A DNA stretch of 64,000 bases from an uncultured Kangiella sp. (GTDB taxonomy: Bacteria; Pseudomonadota; Gammaproteobacteria; Enterobacterales; Kangiellaceae): the NCBI GenBank assembly GCA_947503435.1, contig CANNDL010000002.1, forward strand, positions 1-64,000, written 5' to 3'. Both the position numbers and the translations under genes were made by a program. Below are positions 1 through 15,377 of the stretch, piece by piece. How positions within the stretch are numbered: the stretch's first letter is position 1; each line of letters starts with the position of its first letter. The notes under the pieces are model-generated. The model made no database searches, was not told the origin of the DNA, and worked only from the letters and a program-made list of their open reading frames with translations.

Positions 1-90
1 GGTAAGCAAGGTGAAACGGGTGCTCAAGGTCCTCAAGGTCCTCAAGGTAAGCAAGGTCCTGCAGGTACTCCTGGTGAAGGCGGTATTGGT
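1..90 (+). repeat. Gly-X-Y collagen-like coding repeat (ggt-cct-caa / ggt-aag-caa units)
   Basis: Tandem 9-bp codon triplets visible in the DNA, e.g. ggtcctcaaggtcctcaaggtaagcaaggtcct. Confidence 0.75.
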
Positions 91-468
91 ACCAATGTAA
101 TGTGCTTTGCTGGTGACCAAACTGTTAGTACTGGTGGTAAGTTCACAGGTTTAGGACAGCAAGGTGGAGAACACGAGCAAGTTGGTGTAATTAGTCCATT
201 CTCTGGCGATGCGATTGCAGTTAGATTAGTAGCTAAAGCATCTCAAGGTGGTAGTGGCGGTAACTCAGGTACTGCGCAACTATTCCATGATGCTGGTGCA
301 TTAAGCCCAGTTTGTGTATTAGATGCAGATCCTACAACTTCAACTTGTGCGGTAGACTTTGTCGGTAATTTAGTTGAACTAGACAGTTTAAGTGTCTTCT
401 TTAAAACTGATGGCGGTAGCTGGCAAGGTGTTAGTGCTTGTATCTTAGTTGACCCAGATGGTCCATAA
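1..468 (+). CDS. Collagen-like (Gly-X-Y) repeat protein with C-terminal globular domain, 5'-truncated by the window edge
   Basis: Frame 1 is open from base 1 and reads GKQGETGAQGPQGPQGKQGPAGTPGEGG... into the listed 122-aa ORF. Stop at 466-468, followed by a terminator. Confidence 0.8.
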   Translation, partial: GKQGETGAQGPQGPQGKQGPAGTPGEGGIGTNVMCFAGDQTVSTGGKFTGLGQQGGEHEQVGVISPFSGDAIAVRLVAKASQGGSGGNSGTAQLFHDAGALSPVCVLDADPTTSTCAVDFVGNLVELDSLSVFFKTDGGSWQGVSACILVDPDGP

Positions 469-492
469 GATATAAGAATATAAAATGGAGGA

Positions 493-518
493 AGCCCAGC
501 GAAAGCTGGGCTTTTTAT
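493..518 (+). terminator. Rho-independent terminator
   Basis: AGCCCAGC-gaaa-GCTGGGCT followed by TTTTTA. Confidence 0.85.
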
Positions 519-588
519 TAGACTTATAATGCTCCTAATGATATAGATAATTAGTGACAAACTTGTTTAACTTTAAAGGTATGCGCAA

Positions 589-2505
589 ATGAAGGATTTA
601 TTTGTAAAACTGCAACGGCTAATAGTTGCTTCTATCATCTTAGTTTTATTTTCAACTCCAACCTTTTCTTTAGATTCTAAATCGGAACAATTTTCATCAA
701 TAAATAAAAAACCGATAGTAGATATGGTCATGGAAGGGCGTTGGAATCATGGACCTGTATTCGCCAGTGTTGCCCATAAAAATTATATGTATTTTGGTTC
801 TTCGGGAACGGTTCGCGCGGTTAAAGTAAAAAAAGATTCATCAGGTAAGGCGATAGAGTGGAAAGAAGTTTCTTCGATTCCTACTGATGGTGTGATTCGT
901 GACATGCTGATCGATGAAGATACTTTGTACATAGCCGATGGAGCCGGTTGGTTAAGGTTGATTGATATATCAAAGCCTAAAAGAATGAAGTATTTAGGTA
1001 GCTATAATCTAAAACGCAAGATCCGTGGTCTTGACTACCATGATGACAAAATCTATTTAGCGGCAGAATGGGGTGGAATTCATATTGTTGATGTTAGCAA
1101 TAAGCAAAAACCGATTAATATTAGCTCAATTAAAGCTGGCTATGCTTTAGATGTTGTCGTTGAAAATGATGTCGCATACGTTGCTGGAGGGCACAAAGGT
1201 CTTTTCTTTATCGATATTAAAGATTCAAGTAATCCCAGGTTGATTACAACTTTCGATATATCGGGAAGTTCTGCGGGCATTGATGTAAAAAACGAACTAG
1301 TTTACGTCGTTAACATGGATGATAGCGAACCTGCTTTAAGTATTATAAATGTGAAGAATCCAAGTCAGCCCAAGAAAATTGCATCTGAAACCTTAATCTA
1401 TGGAGCCGAAAGGGTTCGTATAGAGGGAAGTTTAGTATATGTAGCTGGGGTGGCTAACGATGCAGGCTTAATCATTATCGATGTAGAAGACCCTTATTCT
1501 CCAAAAAAGCTGGGTTCTTGGTGGGATCCAACCTGCTCGGAGTCGGTATATATTGATAGCGGTGTTGCCTATTTAGCTCATGGAGATCAAGGGCTTGAGA
1601 TCTTGGATGTTAGTAATCCTAATGAACCGTTTGTCACTAAACACTTTGCGGCGGCGGGTCACGTTCGTAATTTGGATATTAGGAATAACCTTGCATTTCT
1701 GGCTAATGGTTATCGCGGCTTAAAAATTGTCGATACTTCAGATAAGTCAGATTTAAAAACTATTTCTGAATTAAAAACTTATCGAGCGTTGGATGTCGAT
1801 GTGTTAGGGAATTATGCACATATTGCAGATGATTGGGCCGGCTATAAGTTGATCGATATTTCTAATCCAGAGAAACCAACCTTAGTGGCTGAGTTAGATA
1901 CCCCGGGCTATGCGGAAGATGTGTTGGCCACAAAAGAACTTGCCTTTGTTGCAAGCGGCGAAGGTGGTTTGAGAATAATCTATTTGAAAGATGGAGTTAC
2001 ACCTCAAGAATTATCTTACGTTGAATTGGTTAACGGCTATGCTTATGAGGTTGATGTGAAAGGGCGTTATGCTTATTTAGCTGCAGGCAAAGATGGGTTG
2101 GTAGTGATTAATATTGCTAACCCTAGTCATCCAGTGGTTGAAGCAGTTTACAAAACTGACGAGAAAAAATTTGATGCAAGAGGAATTGTTGTAAGAGGCG
2201 ACAAGGCTTATCTATCTGCGGGTTATTCGGGCATCAAAATATTGGATATATCCGATCCTAAAAATTTGACCGAAATATCTGCTTTTAAAACAAAACGTAG
2301 TGCAAGACATATGAGTTTAGAGGGTAACTTGGCATATGTACTTGATCTTGAGTATGTAAGAGTCTTAGATATCTCTAATCCTAAACAGCCCGTTGAACGC
2401 GGCGAATTTACATTGCCTGCTCGTTCTGCAAAAGTGCATATTGATTCTGGAGATATCTTTGTTGCGGGTATGGAGTCAGGAATGATATTGATTGATGCAA
2501 ACTAA
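589..2505 (+). CDS. Secreted LVIVD-repeat / beta-propeller protein
   Basis: N-terminal signal-like segment; many ~40-aa repeats of the form 'xxxYVAxGxxGLxIIDIsNPxxPxxv'. Confidence 0.8.
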   Translation: MKDLFVKLQRLIVASIILVLFSTPTFSLDSKSEQFSSINKKPIVDMVMEGRWNHGPVFASVAHKNYMYFGSSGTVRAVKVKKDSSGKAIEWKEVSSIPTDGVIRDMLIDEDTLYIADGAGWLRLIDISKPKRMKYLGSYNLKRKIRGLDYHDDKIYLAAEWGGIHIVDVSNKQKPINISSIKAGYALDVVVENDVAYVAGGHKGLFFIDIKDSSNPRLITTFDISGSSAGIDVKNELVYVVNMDDSEPALSIINVKNPSQPKKIASETLIYGAERVRIEGSLVYVAGVANDAGLIIIDVEDPYSPKKLGSWWDPTCSESVYIDSGVAYLAHGDQGLEILDVSNPNEPFVTKHFAAAGHVRNLDIRNNLAFLANGYRGLKIVDTSDKSDLKTISELKTYRALDVDVLGNYAHIADDWAGYKLIDISNPEKPTLVAELDTPGYAEDVLATKELAFVASGEGGLRIIYLKDGVTPQELSYVELVNGYAYEVDVKGRYAYLAAGKDGLVVINIANPSHPVVEAVYKTDEKKFDARGIVVRGDKAYLSAGYSGIKILDISDPKNLTEISAFKTKRSARHMSLEGNLAYVLDLEYVRVLDISNPKQPVERGEFTLPARSAKVHIDSGDIFVAGMESGMILIDAN

Positions 2506-2524
2506 ATTTTCCTGCAACAAAACG

Positions 2525-2550
2525 AAAACGCGCTTATTAGCGCGTTTTTT
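2525..2550. terminator. Bidirectional Rho-independent terminator between convergent genes
   Basis: AAAACGCGC-ttatta-GCGCGTTTT with A-run 5' and T-run 3'. Confidence 0.8.
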
Positions 2551-3301
2551 AATCTTGATGATTTTCATACCAGAGTTTAGTTGCTCCACAGACTGCAGCG
2601 GGCATAACCAAAAGATTTACTAGTGGTATCATAGTAGCAAGCATAACCATTGAGCCAAAACCTAAAGTTCCTGAGCGAGAATCCCTTAAGTCGGCCAACA
2701 TTTTATCAAAAGGAACCTTATGATTATCCATCGGGTAGTCCACATATTGCACCGACATCATCCAAGAGTTAAATATAAACCAAATAATTGGGAACAACAG
2801 TGCCCCTAATAACGGAACAAACAGTATCAATAAACAAACGAGTGCTCGGGGAATATAATATTTCAGTTTGGTCCATTCTCGACCGAGTAATCTTGGCACA
2901 TCCTTCATAATTTCTTTCAATGACTGATCCGGGAGTGACTTTTCACCGCGTAGTTTGTTTTCTACGGCTTCTGCAAGCAGCCCATTAAATGGTGCCGCTA
3001 TCCAGTTTGCGATCATCGAGAAGAAGAAAAAGACAAATAATACGATACCGATGATTGCTAGTGGCCATATTAACCATGAGACCATGGTCATGATCCATTC
3101 AAAAGCTCCAAATCCTGCTAGCCACTCGTTAATGGCAGCAGACCAGTCAGTAACTTGACTGACTACATAAAATAAAGCTATCGAGAGTAAGGTTAAATTG
3201 ATAGCCAGTGGGATAAATACGAATCTTTTTATCCCTTTTTGAGTGAGCATTCGGAAACCTTGCCCAAGATAGTGGGCGCCTTGAAAACTATTTTGTGACA
3301 T
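2549..3301 (-). CDS. cysZ: CysZ-like sulfate transporter / EI24-domain membrane protein
   Basis: 250 aa with N-terminus GAHYLGQGFRMLTQKGIKRFVFIPLAINL and several TM segments, as in CysZ. Confidence 0.85.
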   Translation of the reverse strand: MSQNSFQGAHYLGQGFRMLTQKGIKRFVFIPLAINLTLLSIALFYVVSQVTDWSAAINEWLAGFGAFEWIMTMVSWLIWPLAIIGIVLFVFFFFSMIANWIAAPFNGLLAEAVENKLRGEKSLPDQSLKEIMKDVPRLLGREWTKLKYYIPRALVCLLILFVPLLGALLFPIIWFIFNSWMMSVQYVDYPMDNHKVPFDKMLADLRDSRSGTLGFGSMVMLATMIPLVNLLVMPAAVCGATKLWYENHQD

Positions 3302-3468
3302 CGCTATTTTTTTAATACTAAGGCTGTTAATTTGCTTAAAATCATTTAAACTTAAAAGTTAACGAGAAGAAAGTCCGAATTTGTAACATTATGATTTTTA
3401 ATGTTTTCGAGGCTTTTAAATGACAATAATAAAATTATCATAAGTATTTGATATTAAACGATAAATAA

Positions 3469-6400
3469 ATGCGATTAAAACAAATAAAACTAGCAGGATT
3501 TAAGTCTTTTGTAGATCCAACGACGGTATCATTACCGAGCAATTTAACTTCTATCGTTGGGCCTAATGGTTGTGGTAAATCAAACCTTATCGATGCCGTT
3601 CGCTGGGTAATGGGGGAGTCCTCTGCCAAGAACTTGCGTGGCGATGCCATGACGGATGTTATTTTTAATGGCTCTACCGGCAGAAAACCTGTTGGCCAAG
3701 CCAGTATTGAGTTAGTTTTCGATAATTCCGATGGCACCATTCAAGGCGAGTTTGCTAACTACAATGAAATAGCGATTAGAAGACAGGTAAATCGTGAAGC
3801 CCAATCGGCTTACTTCTTAAATGGAACTCGCTGTCGTCGTAAAGATATTACTGATATTTTTTTAGGAACCGGTCTCGGTCCACGAAGCTATGCAATCATC
3901 GAGCAGGGCATGATTTCTCGCTTAATTGAGTCAAAGCCCCATGAACTGCGAGTATTCCTTGAGGAAGCTGCAGGCATCTCTAAATATAAAGAGCGACGTC
4001 GTGAAACTGAAAATCGAATTAAGCATACTCGTGAAAATTTAGATCGTTTAAGTGATTTACGTGATGAGTTAGGTAAGCAGCTTGCTCATTTGAGACGTCA
4101 GGCTACTTCAGCGGAGCGCTATAAAGAATATAAATCTACTGAGCGTCAATTAAGAGCAGAATTAGCGGCGATTCGTTGGCAGGGCTTTAATCAGAATATT
4201 GAAAGCTTAGACGACGCGATTCAAAAAATGGAAACAGAAGTTGAAGCGCGCGTAGCAGAGCAGCGTAAAGCCGATGCAGAAATTGAAAAATCTCGCGATC
4301 TTCACACCGAATTAACGGATGCTCATTCTGAAGTCCAAGGTCGTTTTTACGGCATTGGAGCGGATATTGCTCGCCTAGAACAAGCAATGGAGCACACCAA
4401 GCAGCAAAAACAACAGTTACTAGAAGATAAACATCAAGTTCAAGCTTCTTTGGATCGGCTAAGAGATCAACTTCGTTTTGATGAGACCAAATTAGAAGAA
4501 TTAATGACAGACTTAATGCAATCTGAACCCGAGTTAGAACTCAATCAAGGTTTAGTGGAAGAAAAGCAGCAGCAATTAGTCGATTTTGAAGAGGGGATGC
4601 GCCTTTGGCAACAAGAGTGGGACGCATTCAATCAACAAGCTTCAGCTAATGCACAAAAAACCGAAGTAGAAAAAACTCGAATCCAGCATTTAGAATCACA
4701 TATTTCTCGTTATGGTAAACGTTTAGATCAAGTTACTTCAGAAATTGAGTCTCACCAATCTGAGCCTTTGGAAGCTGAAATGCTTAAGATGGCAGAAGAG
4801 TTAGGTTTGGTTGAAGAAAAAACCGAACGATTAGATGAAGAAGTCACTTTAGCAGTCGATCAAATTAATGCTTTACGCCAGCAGCAACGTGAACATAATC
4901 TGGTTATTGAGAAAAGCCGCACCGAAATGCGCTCCTTAGAATCAAGTAAGATTTCTTTGGAAGCATTACAAAGTGCAGCGCTTGGAAATGATAATGAAGC
5001 TGCTTTGCAATGGCTTAGCAAAGAAAATATAAATAAAAACAAAAGATTAGCTCAGCAAATTAAAGTTGACTCTGGCTGGGAAAAAGCCGTCGAAACGGTA
5101 CTTGGAGACCATTTAGAAGCCGTTGTCGCAGATGGCTTGGGAGATTTAGCCGATTCGCTTGCTGATCTTGGCAGTGGGAAAGTACTGTTGGTAGATGCAA
5201 AGGCCACAGCTAACAATGACTATCCAGATACATTATACGGCAAAGTAACTGGCGCTGACGCTCTTGCAGGACGATTAAGTCGCGTTAAGTTGGCCAATAA
5301 TTTATCCGAAGCTTTATCGATTCGTAGCAGTTTAGCTGACGATGAATCAGTCATTACTGCAGAAGGTTTATGGATGGGAGCCCAATGGCTTCGCGTATCC
5401 AGACAAGAAGAAAGCGGTTCTGGTGTTATTGAGCGAGAAGCTCAGTTAAACGAAATTAACCAAGAACTAGAGCAAAAACTTGCTTTATTTGATGAGCTAC
5501 AAGAGCGAAAAGAGACTTTGGCTGAGCGATTAAAAGAACAAGAGCAGTTGTGGCAAACTAAGCAATCGCAATTAGCTGAAACCAATCGCAGTTATACTGA
5601 ACTTAGAACCAAGGTTGGTTCACAGCAAGCCAAACTTGAGCAAACTAAGACTCGTATGGAGCGATTGCAAAAAGAGCAAAAAGATATTGCTTTGCAAATC
5701 CAAGAAGACGATCAGGCTTTGGCTAAATCTCGCCAATTAATCGAGCAAATGGTTGATGCTATGGCGACAGACACGGATAAACGTGAGCTATTGACCGCAG
5801 AGCGAGAATCCAAGCGATTAGAGCTGGAAAACAAGCGTATAACTGCCCGTGAGGCAAAGGATATTGAACATCAGTTAGCATTGAAAGTCAGCTCATTGCA
5901 AGCGGAAGTAAACTCAACACGTTCTGGTTTCGAACGTGTAAATAGCCAAATTGGTGACTTAACTGCTCGTAAAGTTGAATTGGACAATCGTCTAAACTTA
6001 GAACAGGATCCTACAGAAGAGTATCAAATCGAATTAGAAGCTGCTTTAGAAAAACGTTTGGCAGTTGAAGACGAATTAAAACAAGCGCGTAATAAATTAT
6101 CTGAAATAGATAATTCGATGCGCAAAGTGGAACGTCAAAGGCACGAAGCAGAACAACAAGCACAAGGTGTTCGATCACGTTTAGAAAAGTTAAGAATGGA
6201 TTGGCAAGAGTCGACTACTAAGCAAAATACACAAGCAGAAGTATTGTTAGAGGCTAAGCAAGATCCTAGAGACTTGCTAAAAGAACTCGATGAAAACGCC
6301 AATGAATCGGACTGGTTGCAAGAAATTGAAGCTATAACTGGCAAAATTCAACGCTTAGGTGCCATTAACCTAGCCGCGATTGAAGAGCACAAGGTTCAAG

Positions 6401-6969
6401 AAGAACGTAAGGTCTATTTGGATTCTCAAAATGAAGATTTAACGGATGCTTTAGAAACCTTAGAATCAGCCATACGGAAGATTGATCATGAAACCCGTAC
6501 CAGGTTCAAAGAAACCTTTGATAAGGTTAATAAAGGGGTTCAAGAATTATTCCCGAAAGTATTTGGCGGTGGTCATGCTTATTTAGAGCTTACTGGTGAA
6601 AACTTGCTAGATACCGGTGTATCAATAATGGCAAGGCCCCCTGGCAAACGAAATTCTACCATTCACTTGTTATCTGGTGGCGAAAAAGCATTAACCGCAA
6701 TTTCATTAGTATTTTCTATTTTCCGTTTAAATCCAGCGCCGTTTTGTATGCTAGATGAAGTCGATGCACCTTTAGATGATGCCAACGTTGGTCGATATGC
6801 CAACTTGGTAAAAGAAATGAGTGATCAGGTTCAATTTATTGCGATTACTCATAATAAAATTGCGATGGAAATGGCACATACATTATTAGGCGTAACCATG
6901 AGTGAGCCAGGTGTATCTCGCGTAGTATCAGTAGATGTTGAAGAAGCGGCAGCCTTAGCTGCACAATAA
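3469..6969 (+). CDS. smc: Chromosome segregation protein SMC
   Basis: MRLKQIKLAGFKSFVDPTTVSLPSNLTSIVGPNGCGKSNLIDAVRWVMGE (Walker A), coiled coils, hinge, C-terminal LSGGEKALTAISLVFSIF signature and Walker B. Confidence 0.97.
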   Translation: MRLKQIKLAGFKSFVDPTTVSLPSNLTSIVGPNGCGKSNLIDAVRWVMGESSAKNLRGDAMTDVIFNGSTGRKPVGQASIELVFDNSDGTIQGEFANYNEIAIRRQVNREAQSAYFLNGTRCRRKDITDIFLGTGLGPRSYAIIEQGMISRLIESKPHELRVFLEEAAGISKYKERRRETENRIKHTRENLDRLSDLRDELGKQLAHLRRQATSAERYKEYKSTERQLRAELAAIRWQGFNQNIESLDDAIQKMETEVEARVAEQRKADAEIEKSRDLHTELTDAHSEVQGRFYGIGADIARLEQAMEHTKQQKQQLLEDKHQVQASLDRLRDQLRFDETKLEELMTDLMQSEPELELNQGLVEEKQQQLVDFEEGMRLWQQEWDAFNQQASANAQKTEVEKTRIQHLESHISRYGKRLDQVTSEIESHQSEPLEAEMLKMAEELGLVEEKTERLDEEVTLAVDQINALRQQQREHNLVIEKSRTEMRSLESSKISLEALQSAALGNDNEAALQWLSKENINKNKRLAQQIKVDSGWEKAVETVLGDHLEAVVADGLGDLADSLADLGSGKVLLVDAKATANNDYPDTLYGKVTGADALAGRLSRVKLANNLSEALSIRSSLADDESVITAEGLWMGAQWLRVSRQEESGSGVIEREAQLNEINQELEQKLALFDELQERKETLAERLKEQEQLWQTKQSQLAETNRSYTELRTKVGSQQAKLEQTKTRMERLQKEQKDIALQIQEDDQALAKSRQLIEQMVDAMATDTDKRELLTAERESKRLELENKRITAREAKDIEHQLALKVSSLQAEVNSTRSGFERVNSQIGDLTARKVELDNRLNLEQDPTEEYQIELEAALEKRLAVEDELKQARNKLSEIDNSMRKVERQRHEAEQQAQGVRSRLEKLRMDWQESTTKQNTQAEVLLEAKQDPRDLLKELDENANESDWLQEIEAITGKIQRLGAINLAAIEEHKVQEERKVYLDSQNEDLTDALETLESAIRKIDHETRTRFKETFDKVNKGVQELFPKVFGGGHAYLELTGENLLDTGVSIMARPPGKRNSTIHLLSGGEKALTAISLVFSIFRLNPAPFCMLDEVDAPLDDANVGRYANLVKEMSDQVQFIAITHNKIAMEMAHTLLGVTMSEPGVSRVVSVDVEEAAALAAQ

Positions 6970-6986
6970 CGAATTTAGGTAATTGA

Positions 6987-12071
<5,085 letters not shown>

Positions 12072-12162
12072 AATCGCTAGAGAGTCTTTAACTTATTGAT
12101 TTTAAAAGATTTGCGTAAATATTAACCTAATTAGAGTTTGATAGGAAGTAAATATCGGGTAT

Positions 12163-12187
12163 AAAAAAGCCCAGCATTTGCTGGGCT
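12163..12187 (-). terminator. Rho-independent terminator of rne
   Basis: AGCCCAGC-attt-GCTGGGCT preceded by AAAAAA on + (U-run on the minus transcript). Confidence 0.8.
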
Positions 12188-12209
12188 ATCAAAAAACTAC
12201 GGTTATTGC

Positions 12210-14774
12210 TTAAAGCTCTATAGATGTCTTTGCTGCAGGACTGGAACTTTGATTGAGCAGAGCATCTTCAATAGTTTGCGTAATGGATTCATCGTCGGCA
12301 AATATCACCGCTTCAAACTCTGCCAAAGATGGCATTGGATCCGATGTGGTTGCTTTGGCCGTTGGCGCTGAAGCTGAGAAACTTATAAAGGATTTAATCG
12401 CAGGCTTTACTTCAGATTCTGGTTTCTGCACAACCGCTTTAGGCGCTTCTATTAAAGTGTCTGCGGTCTTCTCAGTCGCTTGAGGCACTACTTGAGACTC
12501 AGTGCTTACATCTTTTTGTTCTGTCTTAGCAGGTTCTGGCTCACCCATTACTGTTTTAACAGAGCGTTCCAATGATTTCTGTGCCTTGTAAATCATAACT
12601 TCTTCAGAAGAAGCTTTTGGCTTAGTGGATTTTCTCTCCTGCTTAACTTCAGGTTTAGCCTGTGGTTTTTTCGCAACGACTTGCTCAGCACTTGGCTTAT
12701 TGACCTGCTCAGTTGCAGGAGCAACAGATGACATACGCTCTACACGAGTCTTGCGTGCAGGTCTTGGTGGGTGCTGTGGTTTCTGAGCTTGAGCCTGTTT
12801 TACTGGCCGCTTACTTTGCTGCTTTTGCGGCTTTTTAGCGTGTTGCTTAGGCTGCTGCTTTGGCTTGTCGGTAAACTTTTGCTGCTGATTCTCAGTTGCC
12901 TGTTGCTTTTGCGGCTGATTATTCTGCTGCTGATCGTTTTGCTTACCTTGCGGACGGTTTTTATTGTAATTACGGTTACGATTTTTACCATGGTATCGGT
13001 TGTTTCGTTGATTACGACCGCGATTACGGTTTTTGTTATGCTGGCGCGACTTTTTCTTTTTGTCATTGCCAGTTAATTTATCCCATAAACGTTTGAAGAA
13101 TCCTTCTTTCTTTTGCTGAGGTTTCTTTTTGTTATGAGGTTTTTTTGCTTTCGATTTCTTTGGTGCAACAGGCTGAGCAGGCTCTGGTACTGATTGAATA
13201 GCGGCTTTTTCTATATTTGCAGCTAAATCAGGGTTTGTAGAGCGAACATATTCTACTTGGCTAGGTGCATCAACTAAATCGTAACTTGAACCCTGATGCG
13301 CTTCGTCGGATTTAACGCGTAACACTTCGTAGTGCGGTGTATCCATATGAGGATTTGGTACTACGATAATGCGAACTTTTTGGCGCTTTTCGATTTCTTC
13401 AATCTTGCGACGCTTTTCGTTTAACAAGAAAGTTGCCAACTCAACCGGCGCAATGACATGAACTTCAGCGGTAGATTCCTTCATAGCCTCGTCGCCTACT
13501 AAACGTAGGATAGACAAGCCTAAAGAGTCAGTTCCGCGAATAACGCCGTGGCCAGTACAGCGTGGGCAGACGTGTTGGCTTGACTCTTCTAAAGAAGGTC
13601 GTAAGCGTTGACGAGACATTTCTAAAAGGCCGAACTTTGAAATGCGACCAATTTGAATTCGCGCACGATCACGTTTAACTGAATCACGCAGTACATTTTC
13701 AACTTCACGCTGATTGCGAGGAGGGCCCATATCAATAAAGTCGATAACGATTAAGCCGCCGATATCGCGCAAACGCAATTGACGTGCTATTTCTTCGGCA
13801 GCCTCTTTATTGGTGTGCAGGGCGGTTTCTTCAATATCAGAACCTTTGGTTGCACGTGCCGAGTTGATATCGATAGATAAAAGCGCTTCAGTTTGATCGA
13901 ATACCACTGATCCGCCAGACGGTAAGCGAACTTCGCGTTGGAAGGCGCTTTCAATTTGGCTTTCTACTTGGTAACGATTAAATAAGGGGATTCCGTCTTG
14001 GTAAAGTTTTATTTTACGCACAAAGTCGGGGCGCTGTTTAGCAAGTTCGGATTTAGCTAACTCATAGACTTCTTTGCGATCGACTAGTATTTCGCCGATA
14101 TCTGGACGTAAATAATCACGGATTGCACGGTTAATCACGTTAGACTCTTGGTAGATAAAGAACGGAGCAGGGCGCTTATCAGCTTCTTCTTTAATCTTAT
14201 TCCAAAAGTTTAAAAGGTAAGAGAAATCGCCATTGATTTCTTCAAACTCTTTCCCAACACCTGCGGTTCGGATAATGCAGCCCATACCTTTTGGCACATT
14301 GATTTGGCTCATTATGGACTTTAATTCTTGACGCTCTTCACCTTCGATACGACGAGAGATACCGCCAGCTCGTGGATTGTTTGGCATCAATACCATATAA
14401 GAACCAGCTAAACTAATCGAGGTGGTTAAGGCTGCGCCTTTATTGCCGCGCTCTTCCTTATCGATTTGCACGATAAGTTCCTGACCTTCTTTTAAAGCAC
14501 TTTTAATAGTTGGGCGGCCACGTGATGGTGGGTTGTGCATATATTCACGGGCAACTTCCTTTAAAGGTAGGAAGCCGTGTCTTTCGGCACCATAATCAAC
14601 AAATGCCGCTTCAAGGCTAGGCTCGATACGAGTGACTTTGCCTTTATAAATATTGCCTTTTTTCTGCTCGCGTCCAGCAAGTTCGATATCTAGATCATAT
14701 AATCTTTGGCCATCGACCAAAGCTACGCGCATCTCTTCGTTGTGATGAGTTGCGTTAATTAACATTCTTCTCAT
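12210..14774 (-). CDS. rne: Ribonuclease E
   Basis: [32 protein letters not shown]-terminus, S1 domain, CPRCTGHG zinc link, basic low-complexity C-terminal half. Confidence 0.97.
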   Translation of the reverse strand: MRRMLINATHHNEEMRVALVDGQRLYDLDIELAGREQKKGNIYKGKVTRIEPSLEAAFVDYGAERHGFLPLKEVAREYMHNPPSRGRPTIKSALKEGQELIVQIDKEERGNKGAALTTSISLAGSYMVLMPNNPRAGGISRRIEGEERQELKSIMSQINVPKGMGCIIRTAGVGKEFEEINGDFSYLLNFWNKIKEEADKRPAPFFIYQESNVINRAIRDYLRPDIGEILVDRKEVYELAKSELAKQRPDFVRKIKLYQDGIPLFNRYQVESQIESAFQREVRLPSGGSVVFDQTEALLSIDINSARATKGSDIEETALHTNKEAAEEIARQLRLRDIGGLIVIDFIDMGPPRNQREVENVLRDSVKRDRARIQIGRISKFGLLEMSRQRLRPSLEESSQHVCPRCTGHGVIRGTDSLGLSILRLVGDEAMKESTAEVHVIAPVELATFLLNEKRRKIEEIEKRQKVRIIVVPNPHMDTPHYEVLRVKSDEAHQGSSYDLVDAPSQVEYVRSTNPDLAANIEKAAIQSVPEPAQPVAPKKSKAKKPHNKKKPQQKKEGFFKRLWDKLTGNDKKKKSRQHNKNRNRGRNQRNNRYHGKNRNRNYNKNRPQGKQNDQQQNNQPQKQQATENQQQKFTDKPKQQPKQHAKKPQKQQSKRPVKQAQAQKPQHPPRPARKTRVERMSSVAPATEQVNKPSAEQVVAKKPQAKPEVKQERKSTKPKASSEEVMIYKAQKSLERSVKTVMGEPEPAKTEQKDVSTESQVVPQATEKTADTLIEAPKAVVQKPESEVKPAIKSFISFSASAPTAKATTSDPMPSLAEFEAVIFADDESITQTIEDALLNQSSSPAAKTSIEL

Positions 14775-15377
14775 GAATTGTCTCTCTATTCTTTTACTTA
14801 AGAACGCAAGACTATTGGCAGGTGTTTAAATGAAGGTAAAAATCAAAAACAACAAACACAGCTTCTAGTGAAACAAGAAACTGCGAATAGATTATGCTGC
14901 TTGTCGGATCCTTAGATTCGACCTTTTTATATGGTTTATCATATAGTTAGAGGTATTACCTCACGTTGATTTAAACTTTTAGTGATGGGCTATTTTATGT
15001 CTTATGGTTAAAATATTTTTCTACAACCTGCATAAAGGAAGCCAATCTAACCGCGCTTTTCTTTCTAAGTGTGCATCTTCTTTAATCGCATTGACTCAGT
15101 CGCGCTACTACAATCCTGCTATTTCCGCGTTCGGATATAACTTAAAATTTTGCTTGGGATTTTTATCGCAGAGCTTTCATAAAAGGCCATTTTGCCTTTA
15201 TCTTCTTTGAAAGTTGCTCATCAAGCCTCTCTGTGAGCTTATTACTCACGAGCGCATTATAGCCATAGATAAGCACTTGAGCAATCATTATTAGCGTTAT
15301 AACTTATTGATTTTGAAAATAGCTTTGTCGCGGATATTATCTTTTAGCCTCACAAGAATTGGGGTATAGTGCGCCTC

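Noticed and set aside
243-560. 105-aa minus ORF over the collagen-like gene and terminator
   Set aside because: Antisense to a supported CDS and reads through a terminator hairpin.
12771-13096. Leu/Tyr-rich ORFs antisense or out of frame within the rne C-terminal region (12771-13076 +, 12800-13066 -, 12896-13096 +)
   Set aside because: Composition artefacts of the low-complexity K/Q/N-rich rne coding sequence.
15004-15210. 68-aa + strand ORF in the rne/rluC intergenic region
   Set aside because: No recognisable domain or convincing RBS, and it lies where the rne leader is expected.
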